NCBI GenBank assembly: GCA_026874595.1
Contig: CM049311.1
Coordinates: 62,707,453-62,771,452 of the forward strand
Reading direction: 5' to 3'
Origin: Sipunculus nudus
Lineage: Eukaryota; Annelida; Sipuncula; Golfingiida; Sipunculidae
Length of the DNA: 64,000 nt
Part shown: one piece after another, positions 1 to 9,717 of the stretch
How the letters are laid out: every line of letters starts with the position of its first letter
How positions within the stretch are numbered: the stretch's first letter is position 1
Program-made: the position numbers and the translations under genes
Notes under the pieces: generated by a model
What the model was told of the DNA's origin: nothing
The model's input: the letters and a program-made list of their open reading frames with translations, nothing else
Database searches by the model: none

Positions 1-680
1 CACTGAGACCTATGTAGGAATTTTTAACTTTAAAATATATAATTCTATTATAACTGTCATGTGGGATGAATCCCCCTTGCCGCTTAGCCACATGTTCAAT
101 ATACATATCAAGTATCAGTTTTATCTTTCAGAGTTCAAAACTTAAATTAACGATATATTTTCCTGTATTGTTAATTCTGTAATTAACATTTCAATGAACC
201 ACTACCAACGGACACCTGTTGTATTTTGTGACAAATCATTTGAAGTTAAATTATTATATATATTTAAATGATATCATTACTTGAAATTTATTTAAATACT
301 TTATTGAATAACAAATAGTCATACGTTCATAAACAAAACCTCACAAAGTGCATAATTACTATAATCCTAAAATGAATTTGATGTAGCCCTGAATAAAAGT
401 ATGCTTTTAACTTTGAGGATATTATAATTAAACAAACTCACTTTATCCAAACATTGGTCTTTTTATGCGAAAATGTTAAACATGCCCTGCCTACATATAT
501 CGGCCTAACTCATGAAATTACGCGTTTTATGTAAAGATTATAAAGTGCCTTGCATGCAGTAGTACCATGCATATCTCAATAGCTTAATTAGGTGTTCCTA
601 ATGTCATATGCGATAACAAGAGATGGAATTATAGATGTGACATCCTTGTCTCCGGCTCCTCCCATAGCAAAGGATAGAGA
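1..680. other. AT-rich non-coding stretch
   Basis: No reading frame with recognisable protein character, RNA gene or repeat boundary is visible on either strand. The short minus-strand open frames that overlap its end are arginine- and tyrosine-rich translations of repeat DNA and are not supported as genes. Confidence 0.6.
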
Positions 681-689
681 CTCTTCGAA

Positions 690-790
690 GCTTGTCGAAG
701 CACGTAGTATGAATTCTGGTGTCGTAGGTTGTCGCCAGTGTAGTCGTCGGTTGTCGTAGATGTGGTCGTAGGTTTTCGTAGATGATTTTC
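690..790. repeat. TCGTAG/TTGTCG-rich degenerate short tandem block
   Basis: The block is built from imperfect reiterations of GTCGTAG and TTGTCG spaced about 9-15 bases apart. It is much richer in CpG than its AT-rich surroundings. A second block with the same words lies about 0.9 kb downstream, so this is a dispersed degenerate repeat rather than a unique sequence. No coding role is visible. Confidence 0.6.
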
Positions 791-799
791 CTTTTGTAG

Positions 800-1575
800 G
801 TGGATATACCTGTATCAGGAATTTTAAAATGATCATATGCAAAATATTCATAAATGTGAATGTAATGATTCTGGTCATACCAGTATTTTACCATAATGCC
901 TCAATAAGTTTACTCATCTCTGCCTAGTGCGAATGTACACTTGATACATTGTCCCTGTAATATGTAGAGACAGCAGCTTTTAGCAGGCTGGTTGTGCTTT
1001 GCAGAGACAACATTTTTTTTAGGTCATGGTGTTAGAAGGTCTGGGAATCCAGGACTGACCTGGATTACCTGATGTATATGCATGAGAATGCATTGGGAAA
1101 TAATTGTTTTGAATTGATATATTTTAGTGTGTGCCAGTATAGCTGGTAAAACATGTTTTTAGCCTATTTCAGTATTTGTATTTTTAATTGCATTTTTAAT
1201 ATCAATGTCATATTTAATAAAATGACCCATAAAATTAAGACAGATAGGGAACTTTTTTGTGTCATGACCCAGAAGTCTTGGTATGTAAAGGCTTACAAGG
1301 GTGGGGTCCTTGCTTTGGCCCAATGTCCGTAAAGAGATCTACAAGCAGCTTCAGATAAGATCAAGATCAAGGGAATTTGCAGACAGTGATAGCATGTGAA
1401 TTTAATATATATATGGTGTAAAAGATATACGAGAAAGAATACCTGTACAGAACAAGTTATTCAAGACATTTGTTCTGGTTCGCCAGCCATGGCCAATGCA
1501 ATGACCAAAGCCATGGACTACGACCGTGGATTGAATAAACAGATATTTTAGCTGCATGGCCTTTGAGTTGACCTT
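800..1575. other. unassigned non-coding DNA
   Basis: Nothing gene-like was found between the two TCGTAG-rich blocks. AT-rich single-copy-looking sequence. Confidence 0.5.
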
Positions 1576-1584
1576 TGTCCCCGA

Positions 1585-1745
1585 TCCCACGGTTACACTT
1601 TGTCGCGGCGATTGTGTCTCCGGTTGTCGGCAGCTTGTCGTAGCTTGTCGTCAGACAGTCGTCAACCTGTTGTAGCTTGTCGTAGACTATTGTCGTAGCG
1701 GAGGTCCAGTCGCCTGTTTTTCGGCGACCATGAGGCAACAGCCTG
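1585..1745. repeat. second TCGTAG/TTGTCG-rich block
   Basis: Multiple copies of TTGTCG, CTTGTCGTAG and GTCGTC occur in about 150 bases, with high CpG density. It is the same vocabulary as the block at 690-790. A minus-strand open frame across it is a by-product of the repeat. The flanking sequence ends with a short CAGT reiteration near 1855. Confidence 0.6.
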
Positions 1746-1859
1746 GTCGCCTGTAGAGTGGCTTAAGTGGGACATCCCCATAAGGAGCACGCAGGGCTGG
1801 AGTCTTGACTACAGCAACCTGTAGTTGCTCGATAAAGGCAAAACAACTTCAGTCAGTCA

Positions 1860-2215
1860 GTCAACTAAGTACCGTGCGATGATTATAACTATCAGGGAAG
1901 AAGACCCCATTGAATTTTGCAGTATTATCAAAGACTGGCAGCCATAGGATGAGCAACAAAAGGAATGTTATAACTTATTTACAACCCTGGTCGACAGACA
2001 TCCAAAGTTAGACATTCGAACATTAAAGCTTGAGATAAATTTGCCCCTTTTATTCAATATATCATGATGATCTAATAAGTCTGAGCTCACCAAATAACCT
2101 ATAGGTAATGCGCAGATTCCTCCTATTCTTTAGGAACACCATTTAAGCAAACTTTTTCTGTTTTTACTGTTGTACCCTTTCTGAACAGAACACATTCTGT
2201 TTTCTTTGGATTTAC
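1860..2215. other. unassigned non-coding DNA
   Basis: No supportable feature was seen between the TCGTAG-rich block and the first AT microsatellite. Confidence 0.5.
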
Positions 2216-2237
2216 ATTCATGTATACATGTATATAC

Positions 2238-2276
<39 letters not shown>

Positions 2277-2456
2277 CATACATGTATATATAGCATCAGT
2301 GTAGTACGTGTACATTTAGAAGCCCAATTAAAATGCCGCAGTGAAAGTGCTCTTTCATGCAGGGTCGCATTAATAATGTATCACATACAGTTTGACTTCA
2401 TAATATTGTATGACGGAACTGATTCGTAAAGACATCTTAAAACAGGTTCACACACA

Positions 2457-2520
<64 letters not shown>
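2238..2520. repeat. AT dinucleotide microsatellites
   Basis: Two AT tracts are present: an interrupted one at about 2240-2275 with CATG/CATA interruptions, and a nearly pure (AT)n of about 60 bases at 2459-2519 preceded by a short CACACA run. The open frames over them translate as tyrosine/isoleucine runs and are artefacts. Confidence 0.9.
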
Positions 2521-2521
<1 letters not shown>

Positions 2522-3388
2522 ACCCAATTTATCATTTTAAGTGTGTTCAGGATTCTGACATATTTCAAGGCAGCTAAATAAATATATCAAATCATTGTCT
2601 GACAGTCATACACAGCTCTTTTATTCTTAAATACATAATTCAATTCCGTTATCAGCATATTATGATATAATGGTGAGCCTGTCATAATGTTAATACGAAA
2701 ATGTTATTGCCTTCGCTGAACTTTAATTTTAAAATCTCTACCAAACCGGCCTGATATGGATTGGTAGGTTATTCCACAGACTATATCGATGCAAACATTT
2801 ACTGTCAAATGTAACAGTTCTTACACGAGTAGGGACTCAAGTCTTGTGACCTGCTTATAAGATCCTTGTATGATTTTGCATTATGATACTTTTAAAACTA
2901 CCCAAATTACCCCATTACAGCCGACATTTTTTTTAAGTTTCTACATTATGAGAGGTGGTTGTCCACTCCAGTACCCTCCCCATCTGCGCATCTCCCAAAT
3001 CTAAAATCCTGTATCCGCCCCCTGTTTGTAATAAACAGGGCAGGTTACCTTGTGTTTGGTCATAAATGGCAGTACGTGCCCACTTCAGGTCCACATGAAA
3101 AAAATCGTCACTATGGAAATTTTAATGCAAACCTGTCAGAACTAATTGGGACATCTTCATAAAGTTCATCGAAATAAAAGTTTTCTACTTAATTCAGACG
3201 CAAACTACCGGGTTTCTCAGCAATGGCTGCAAAAATGTTCACCAAATTATATACACAGGTTTATCCTCAGGATCATTTGAGCATTTAGTTGAAGCCACCT
3301 TTTTTTTGGCTTAATTGATTAGTTAATTTGAAGAAGTATTCATGTTACTATCCAGTACAGGTGTTTCATCAATGTATATACATGTGTG

Positions 3389-3390
<2 letters not shown>
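2521..3390. other. unassigned non-coding DNA
   Basis: No coding, RNA or repeat feature could be supported in this stretch between microsatellites. A 67-codon + strand frame at 2959-3162 has no recognisable motif. Confidence 0.5.

Positions 3391-3392
<2 letters not shown>

Positions 3393-3435
<43 letters not shown>
3393..3435. repeat. AT microsatellite
   Basis: A nearly pure (AT)n of about 40 bases is followed by a TGTGTGT-containing segment. Both overlapping minus-strand open frames consist largely of tyrosine/isoleucine runs. Confidence 0.9.
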
Positions 3436-3436
<1 letters not shown>

Positions 3437-4150
3437 TGTGTGTATGTTTGTGTCTGTATAGCAGATAAAAAAAGTCAATATCATAACAACGGTGTTCAAG
3501 TGGTTTGCTAGGTGGAGGGGATGTTGTAAAGTTAGGGCGAGAACACGCATTATTTAACACATATATATATATATACATGTATTTTACATATAAATATATC
3601 AGTTGCCTGTTGCGGCAGCAATACGCTTCCGTAATTCTTGTTAAAAATGTTCTACACCTATTACCCTCTCACAAAAAATCTGCATCCACTACCTTATCTG
3701 TATCATTTACCTTATCCGCACCTTGTTTGACTTCATCACAGATTCATCTAGCGAGACCTTTTCAATTTGCAATTTACTCCTTCATTAATAATATATTCTT
3801 TCAGTACATCATCCTGTACCTCATTACTGGCTCTGTTTACAAATATGTCTACATGTGCCACCTGTAATTGAGTCATGGACCCATCCCCCCCCCCCCCCCC
3901 CGACTACTGTAGGTTTATTGATTTTCATCTGTGGCGGCTTTTCATGCCTCTGCAACTGAAACTCATCATCCCTTTCCTTTATATGTGGTATTGAATCTAC
4001 CATGGGGTAAAATTTTACCAGTCAAACCTTAACACAGTTGACAGAATGCCTACGGTCAGCATCAGAACTACAGTTACCATCCCTGACTACATCAGTGAAC
4101 GACTTTGACGGACAGAAAATAATAACATCGCACGTTTGGTTTAGACCCAG
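3436..4150. other. unassigned DNA with a C homopolymer
   Basis: A run of about 16 C residues lies at 3886-3901. The 120-codon + strand frame at 3505-3867 has no recognisable domain and is biased by AT repeats, so no gene is called. Confidence 0.5.
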
Positions 4151-4158
4151 CTCCGTTC

Positions 4159-4520
4159 TTACTTGTGAGACCTGCCTGGCATTATCATTTCATGAAGCCC
4201 CTGCTGCACAGTAAACTGCAGGGTAGCAAATGAATCTAAAGTTTGCTCGAACTTTACCCCTATTAACTTTAGTCTCTGATCTAAACTATTTATCATATCT
4301 AGTAGTGCCATATGCTCAATCTGCTCAGGGGCAGATTTTGGAAGCATATCAAGTTGACATGCCCCAATTTTAGGAGATCTACATTCATACCATCAAGCTT
4401 TTTGTGAAAGCTGATTATATCACCAGCAACTGCCTCTCTGGATTTTCTAGTGAATGACTTCAAGGTCAGCCTACTATAGGTGGAGCTCCCAGTACATCCA
4501 CACCAGCTACTTTCCATAAA
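4159..4520 (-). pseudogene. coding-like remnant, possibly LINE ORF1
   Basis: Two overlapping minus-strand frames (about 72 and 62 codons) read as one protein-like segment interrupted by a frameshift near 4350-4380. The upstream part contains SREAVAGDIISFHKKLDG. The downstream part contains LDMINSLDQRLKLIG, with heptad-like spacing of hydrophobic residues that suggests a short coiled coil. ORF1 proteins of molluscan non-LTR elements often have a coiled coil of this kind, and a LINE pol fragment on the same strand lies only a few hundred bases away at 4740-4879. The identity is inference from composition and context; a host exon or chance frame cannot be excluded. Confidence 0.3.
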
Positions 4521-4739
4521 AGAATTTTTGCACCTCTGATTTTATCTTGTCCATAGAACTTACAATATAACACTACGAACATTATCAGATGTGGCCCTGT
4601 GTATATGATTGTACATAAGACAGCACATTGTTACAAATACAGTCACAGAGTATACAGGTGTATCATCATCAGTAATGATACTGGCTCTATGCTAAGGTCT
4701 CACAGACTCCCTTTCCTTTGCCTGTACACAACCATTATG

Positions 4740-4879
4740 TTTCAGTTTGGTTTGGTTTCTTATAGATAATTCTTGACGGGTGGTTAAATTTGGTTTCAAA
4801 GTGTTCAGGCCATCTCTGCAGGATCTTGGTATTCTCTGTGATGAAGGGTGCCGTCGGAGCTGAGGAAGGAAGTACTCCC
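4740..4879 (-). pseudogene. LINE pol remnant, 3' part (interrupted by Ty3/gypsy insertion)
   Basis: The minus strand encodes LSSDGT and an ILQRWPEHFE-type stretch. These are characteristic of the linker between endonuclease and reverse transcriptase in a common animal non-LTR retrotransposon family, with motifs of the type LLS-DGT followed by K-IL-RWAEHF. Frameshifts interrupt the segment. The upstream half of the same linker lies on the other side of the Ty3/gypsy insertion (9718 onward), so the LINE copy was already there when the LTR element landed in it. The broken LINE at 37.36-39.1 kb belongs to the same broad family. Confidence 0.65.
4875..4879. repeat. target site duplication, left copy (CTCCC)
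   Basis: The five bases CTCCC directly precede the 5' LTR and recur at 9718-9722 directly after the 3' LTR. This is a 5-bp target duplication, the usual size for Ty3/gypsy integrases. Confidence 0.95.
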
Positions 4880-5010
4880 TGTAACGTATGCCATTTTATG
4901 GCATTGTGAGTGAGAGTCTTTTGCGACATTGCGACTTGACTTGTGGTATGTACGACCTATTGACGGTAATAAAGAGATATCGTCCAAAGCGCGCAGTTGT
5001 CTACTTTACA
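4880..5010 (+). repeat. 5' LTR of Ty3/gypsy element
   Basis: The LTR is 131 bp, starting TGTAACGTATG and ending CTACTTTACA. It contains an AATAAA polyadenylation signal at 4968-4973 and is expected to hold the promoter. It differs from the 3' LTR only at 4940 (C here, A in the 3' copy). Confidence 0.95.
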
Positions 5011-5024
5011 TGGTGTCAGAAGTG
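5011..5024 (+). promoter_or_regulatory. primer binding site (tRNA-Leu type)
   Basis: TGGTGTCAGAAGTG starts at the base after the 5' LTR. Its complement ends in the CCA of a tRNA 3' end and resembles tRNA-Leu, the primer used by Mag/Steamer-type elements. The tRNA identity is inferred from family knowledge. Confidence 0.75.
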
Positions 5025-5275
5025 ACAATATCAGTTACTTATCCATGTGTCCATGTGAACTCATATGATACGGATGATTTAAAGACACCAGGGACTCAAA
5101 ATACGCAAGTCTAACAATGACAGGACGTGAATTTCGCTCAGGGAGCGTTAAAATGTGTTCGTCAGAAGGTCTGTCGGTGGCGCCATCACATGGAGGTCTG
5201 TAAAACCAGTTTATAACCTAAAGACATTTTATTTTTCTGAATAAGACCTTGACTTTAGAGCCCGTGTGTTGCAAA
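5025..5275 (+). other. Ty3/gypsy 5' leader
   Basis: Untranslated leader between the primer binding site and the Gag start. It contains GGTGGCGCCATC at 5176-5187, a near copy of the 12-bp palindrome that recurs in the tandem repeats elsewhere in this window. Confidence 0.7.
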
Positions 5276-8200
5276 ATGGAGTCTTCAAAATATCCAGTAA
5301 TGAACTGGGCTATGCCAGATTTGGACAGAGAGTTTAAAAGGTTCAGACAGCATTGTGAATTTACGTTTGGCGGGCCGCTAAACAGTAAGACTGAACTTGA
5401 AAAAGTGAACTACCTGATGACTTTTATGGGCGATAAAGGGCGCGAAATATACAATTCTTTCACGTGGACACCAGGGGTTCCAGCCAGTGGAGATAATGCT
5501 GGTATTCCTGCAGAAAATGAAACCTTGTCTGGTGTTTTTGACAAGTTTGCATCATATGTAGCGCCGAAGCGCAACCAGATACGTGCATCAGTAAATTTCC
5601 ATCGTAGAAAACAAAGTTCAGATGAGAAATTTGACAATTTTGTGACAGATTTGAAAATCCTCGTTCAGGACTGTAGCTACTCCGAACCTGACAGAATGTT
5701 GAGAGATGCCATTGTCCTACAAGCATACCATCCACAAGTCCGTGAAAAATGTCTTGACAAAGGGGACGAACTAACACTGGATATGGCCATAGCAATTGGC
5801 CAGAATTATGAAATAAGCCAGGAAAGTTTACGTGTGATAGATGAGGACCCAATGGTAAACAAAGTACAGAATAAACCTGTCAAGATCCCATCTAAATTAC
5901 CAGAAAGATCTGTCCAAGGTGATCAAGCTGTGTCAAAAAGAAAAGACCGACAGAGATTCAGGTGTGACAGATGTGGTTATGACAGTTCACATGAATCATG
6001 TCCAGCAAGAAGAGAAAAATGCAACTACTGCAAAAAGATGGGACACTTCCAGAGAGTTTGTAGGAAGAGACTCCGTGATAATAGTGCTCTTAGGGTTACA
6101 GACTCTGATGATGATTGTGATTTTGAACATTCACATCATATCAATGTTATTACAATTGGTAAAATCAGTGCTGATAATGAGTGGTTTGCAGATGTAAAGG
6201 TTAACCACAAGGTACTTAAAGTGCAAATAGACACAGGTGCAGCTCAATCTTTGCTACCTTACAAACTCTGGAAAAAGATAAATTCACATGTCACTGTTAA
6301 ACAAACTACAAAACAATTCCAGTCTTACACTAAGCACCCAATTGAGGTTGAGGGATATGTAGATTTGCCTACTAAATATAAAGATAAAGAAGTGATAGTC
6401 AGGTATTACATAGTGCATGCAAACCAGAACACATTGTTGTCAGGCAAAGCTAGCAAAGCATTGGGGCTCATTGAAAGGATCCATGAGGTTAAACTAGAGG
6501 ATAAATTTCCACATTTAGCTGAATCTACTGGCACTCTGCCAGGTGTGTATAGCCTTAAAATAGACCCCACAGTACCACCTGTAGTACATGGCCCAAGGCG
6601 CCAGCCAAAACCACTTGCAGAAAAGGTCATTGCAAAACTTAAAGAAATGGAACAAGCAGGTCATATTACTCCAGTGAGTGAGCCAACTGACTGGGTAAGT
6701 TCTATGGTAACAGTGGTCAAAAATGGAAAAGTCAGAATCTGTATAGATCCTAAAGACTTGAATAGGGCAGTCAGGAGGGAACATTACCCTATTCCAACTG
6801 TTGAAGAGGTAATATCAATGTTTCCTAATGCAACTAAATTTTCAGTGCTTGATGCCAAATCTGGTTTCTTACAAATTCCTTTAGATTATGAATCAAGCCT
6901 GCTGACCACTTTCAATACACCTATAGGGAGATACAGGTGGCTCCGGTTACCTCAAGGCATAAAGTCGGCCCCAGAAATTTTTCAGAGGATCATGGATAAA
7001 ATCCTAGAAAATACCGGAGCCAAAGCAATTATGGATGATATACTGATTGGTGGCACAGATAACGAGCATGACAAGATGCTCGAACATGTTGTAAGTAAAG
7101 CTTATGAGAATAATTTGAGCTTTAATTTTTCTAAATGCCAGATTGGCAGAACCCAGGTAAAGTTTAGTGGACACATTGTGTCCCAGAAAGGTTTAGCACC
7201 AGATCCAAATAAAGTAAAAGCAATAGAGGATATGCCAGCACCCAAAAGCAAAGAAGAGGTCAGAAGGTTTCTTGGGATTATACAATACCTTGGTAAATTC
7301 CTGCCTCACAAGAGCACAATAGATGCTCAACTTAGACTCCTAACTAAAAAGGAGGTTGAATTTCACTGGGATAAATTGCAGCAGGAAAGTTTTGAAAATC
7401 TCAAGCAAATGTGTACAAGTGCACCGGTACTGGCAATTTATGATTATAAGAAGGAGCACACAATACAGTGTGATGCAAGCAGAGAGGGACTTGGTGGAGT
7501 CTTATTACAGGATGGCAAACCTGTTGCATACACTTCTCGGGCCCTGAGAGACCCAGAGACCAGATATTGGCCAATAGAACTTGAAACACTAGCAATTGTA
7601 CACTGCTGCAAAAAGTTTCATTATTATATTTTTGGCAAGCACGTGAACGTTCAGAGTGACCACAGACCACTGCAAGCAATATTTGCAAAGCCGATACTGT
7701 CAGCACCGGTTAGGTTGCAGTCCATGATGCTAGAACTGCAGCCATACGATCTCACAGTTAAGTACTCTCAAGTGCCCATTGGTGATGCATTAAGTCGAGC
7801 TACCCTGAAGGACAATACTCCTGATATGGAACCAGTTGTGATCAACATGACTGACTACATCGCAGTGTCATCCACCAGATATCAGCAGTTTCAACAGTGC
7901 ACAGGGAAGGAGCTGCACTCCCTGCATCAGATGATTAAGAAAGGCTGGCCCGATTCCAAAGCTGAAGTTCCCCACTCAATCCGTGAATATTGGTCTGTTC
8001 GTGATGAGCTGGCAATATCAGATGGCATCATTTTCAAAGGCATGAAAATTGTAGTGCCGCCAAGCATGAGGCAAGAAATGCTGTCCAAAGTGCATGAAAC
8101 GCACCAAGGCATAAACAAGTGTAAACGGCGTGCCGGAGAGTCACTTTATTGGCCAGGGATGGCCAAGCAGATTGAGCAGAAAATCAGTGACTGCGATGCA

Positions 8201-9304
8201 TGTAATACTTTCCAGAACAGACAGCACTCTGAGCCATTGATAACAACAAGTACACCACAGCTACCTTGGAATGAGCTAGCAAGCGACATATTCCACTGGG
8301 ATGGTCGGGACTATTTATTGACTGTGGACTATTTTTCAAAGTATATTGAAGTACATAAACTGCCAGATATGAGCAGCACAACCACTGTTGAGGTGTTCAA
8401 GGCGCAGATATGCCGTCATGGCATCCCAGAAAGCTTGCGCACGGACAATGCTACACAATACTCTTCGAGAGAATTTGAAAAATTCCTGACAGGTTATGGA
8501 ATAAAACATATTACTTCATCACCTGGCTATGCCCAGTCAAATGGAGAGGCCGAAAGGGCCGTAGAAACAGTGAAAAGGCTATGGTGTAAAAACCAAGATA
8601 AACACTTAGCACTGCTAGATTACAGGTCGACTCCTATGGAGAGTTGTGGATTTTCACCAGGTCAGCTTCTAGAAAGTAGAAGGTACAGGACAAAACTGCC
8701 CATAGCAAGAGAACTGTTGAGACCATTACAATACAACTTGGAGGAAGTACGACACAGGCTAGAGGAAAGTAAATCTTTACAAAAGCAACATTATAACAAG
8801 AAAGCTGGAAATGATCTGGTAAATCTTCGCCCAGGGGACCCCATACGTATGGCACCGCTACCTGGTTCAAAACGATGGCTGCCTGGGATAATTGTGGGGC
8901 TACACAATTCACCAAGGTCATATATTGTTGACTGTAATGGTAGAAAATATAGGAGAAACAGGAAATACCTCAGATTATCTAGTCAGGAGGCGCACAGGCA
9001 ATATGAGAAAGGCCATGGTCGTAGTATAGATGGTAAAGATAATTCTATTGAAAATGCACCAGGCATTAGGCCAACAGTTAACATGCCTGAAACACACAAC
9101 GCTCAGCCACAAATTCCACATACGCCCAACCAGTCAAATGAAATAAAGGGACAGGTCATAGAAGATTTAGATCAGACAGAAACCAGTCAGGACAGGGATA
9201 ACAGTAAAGATGAAAATAATTCTTATGATGGTGAAAGTCCCAGAAATCTAGTCAAAACCCGTTATGGTCGGATAGTCAAACCACCGGCACGTTTAGATTT
9301 ATAA
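5276..9304 (+). CDS. Gag-Pol polyprotein of Ty3/gypsy (Mag/Steamer-like) retrotransposon
   Basis: A single fused Gag-Pol of 1342 residues with no frameshift. The frame is open from 5249, but the first ATG is at 5276 with A at -3 and G at +4, so that start is chosen. Order: Gag capsid region (about 1-225); two zinc fingers, C230-C242 and a CX2CX4HX4C knuckle at 249-262; aspartic protease with DTG at 319-321; reverse transcriptase with LDAKSGF (D526), RLPQGIKSAP and the catalytic box IMDD (MDD at 586-588); RNase H with D733, E768/E770 and D795; integrase with HHCC (H940, H944, C973, C976) and D1004, D1057, E1093 spaced D,D35E; then a GPY-like basic tail (about 1200-1235). There is no chromodomain and no envelope frame. 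All catalytic acids are present, so the protein is potentially functional. It would form particles, copy the RNA and integrate the cDNA. Confidence 0.95.
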   Translation: MESSKYPVMNWAMPDLDREFKRFRQHCEFTFGGPLNSKTELEKVNYLMTFMGDKGREIYNSFTWTPGVPASGDNAGIPAENETLSGVFDKFASYVAPKRNQIRASVNFHRRKQSSDEKFDNFVTDLKILVQDCSYSEPDRMLRDAIVLQAYHPQVREKCLDKGDELTLDMAIAIGQNYEISQESLRVIDEDPMVNKVQNKPVKIPSKLPERSVQGDQAVSKRKDRQRFRCDRCGYDSSHESCPARREKCNYCKKMGHFQRVCRKRLRDNSALRVTDSDDDCDFEHSHHINVITIGKISADNEWFADVKVNHKVLKVQIDTGAAQSLLPYKLWKKINSHVTVKQTTKQFQSYTKHPIEVEGYVDLPTKYKDKEVIVRYYIVHANQNTLLSGKASKALGLIERIHEVKLEDKFPHLAESTGTLPGVYSLKIDPTVPPVVHGPRRQPKPLAEKVIAKLKEMEQAGHITPVSEPTDWVSSMVTVVKNGKVRICIDPKDLNRAVRREHYPIPTVEEVISMFPNATKFSVLDAKSGFLQIPLDYESSLLTTFNTPIGRYRWLRLPQGIKSAPEIFQRIMDKILENTGAKAIMDDILIGGTDNEHDKMLEHVVSKAYENNLSFNFSKCQIGRTQVKFSGHIVSQKGLAPDPNKVKAIEDMPAPKSKEEVRRFLGIIQYLGKFLPHKSTIDAQLRLLTKKEVEFHWDKLQQESFENLKQMCTSAPVLAIYDYKKEHTIQCDASREGLGGVLLQDGKPVAYTSRALRDPETRYWPIELETLAIVHCCKKFHYYIFGKHVNVQSDHRPLQAIFAKPILSAPVRLQSMMLELQPYDLTVKYSQVPIGDALSRATLKDNTPDMEPVVINMTDYIAVSSTRYQQFQQCTGKELHSLHQMIKKGWPDSKAEVPHSIREYWSVRDELAISDGIIFKGMKIVVPPSMRQEMLSKVHETHQGINKCKRRAGESLYWPGMAKQIEQKISDCDACNTFQNRQHSEPLITTSTPQLPWNELASDIFHWDGRDYLLTVDYFSKYIEVHKLPDMSSTTTVEVFKAQICRHGIPESLRTDNATQYSSREFEKFLTGYGIKHITSSPGYAQSNGEAERAVETVKRLWCKNQDKHLALLDYRSTPMESCGFSPGQLLESRRYRTKLPIARELLRPLQYNLEEVRHRLEESKSLQKQHYNKKAGNDLVNLRPGDPIRMAPLPGSKRWLPGIIVGLHNSPRSYIVDCNGRKYRRNRKYLRLSSQEAHRQYEKGHGRSIDGKDNSIENAPGIRPTVNMPETHNAQPQIPHTPNQSNEIKGQVIEDLDQTETSQDRDNSKDENNSYDGESPRNLVKTRYGRIVKPPARLDL

Positions 9305-9586
9305 AACGATCAACCATAGTTAGGAGAATAGTGTTAAAGACCCCCCTACCTTTAGACATTAAGGTAGAGTTATATTGATGATTTAATTTGTTTGTATATT
9401 TTCTAACTGCAATCAGTAATTTAGAAATAAGGCTGGTCTGGTTTTCATCACCCGCAGGGTGATAAAAAAAAACAAACAAAAAACGATAGACCCTAATGTC
9501 ATAACATTAATGATGTTTCATGAGACACATGTTTATTGTACCTTAATGAATATTTTCTGTGAAAAAATTGCATAAAGAAAAGGGGA
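9305..9586 (+). other. Ty3/gypsy 3' untranslated region and polypurine tract
   Basis: The spacer of about 280 bases contains a perfect 7-bp hairpin, ATCACCC-GCA-GGGTGAT at 9447-9463, followed by an A run. The polypurine tract AAAGAAAAGGGGA (9574-9586) directly abuts the 3' LTR, as needed for plus-strand priming. No envelope-like frame is present. Confidence 0.8.
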
Positions 9587-9717
9587 TGTAACGTATGCCA
9601 TTTTATGGCATTGTGAGTGAGAGTCTTTTGCGACATTGCGACTTGAATTGTGGTATGTACGACCTATTGACGGTAATAAAGAGATATCGTCCAAAGCGCG
9701 CAGTTGTCTACTTTACA
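9587..9717 (+). repeat. 3' LTR of Ty3/gypsy element
   Basis: 131 bp, identical to the 5' LTR except for one base. The AATAAA signal is at 9675-9680. It is followed directly by the right copy of the target duplication. Confidence 0.95.

Larger units (their letters stand above)
4880..9717 (+). mobile_element. complete Ty3/gypsy LTR retrotransposon, Mag/Steamer-like
   Basis: The 4838-bp element has 131-bp LTRs (TG...CA) differing at one base, a 5-bp target duplication, a primer binding site at once after the 5' LTR, a purine tract before the 3' LTR, and one uninterrupted gag-pol ORF. The two-zinc-finger Gag, short LTRs, tRNA-Leu-type primer site and single fused ORF of about 1340 codons match the Mag lineage, which includes SURL of sea urchins and Steamer of the soft-shell clam. 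Near-identical LTRs indicate a recent insertion. Lineage is assigned from architecture and motifs only, without alignment. Confidence 0.93.

Noticed and set aside
5249-5275. Upstream extension of the Gag-Pol frame from the TTG at 5249
   Set aside because: There is no ATG before 5276, and the ATG at 5276 has a strong Kozak context, so a eukaryotic start at TTG is unlikely.
9447-9463. Bacterial-type terminator
   Set aside because: The hairpin with an A run lies in the 3' UTR of a eukaryotic LTR element, so a rho-independent terminator makes no sense here.
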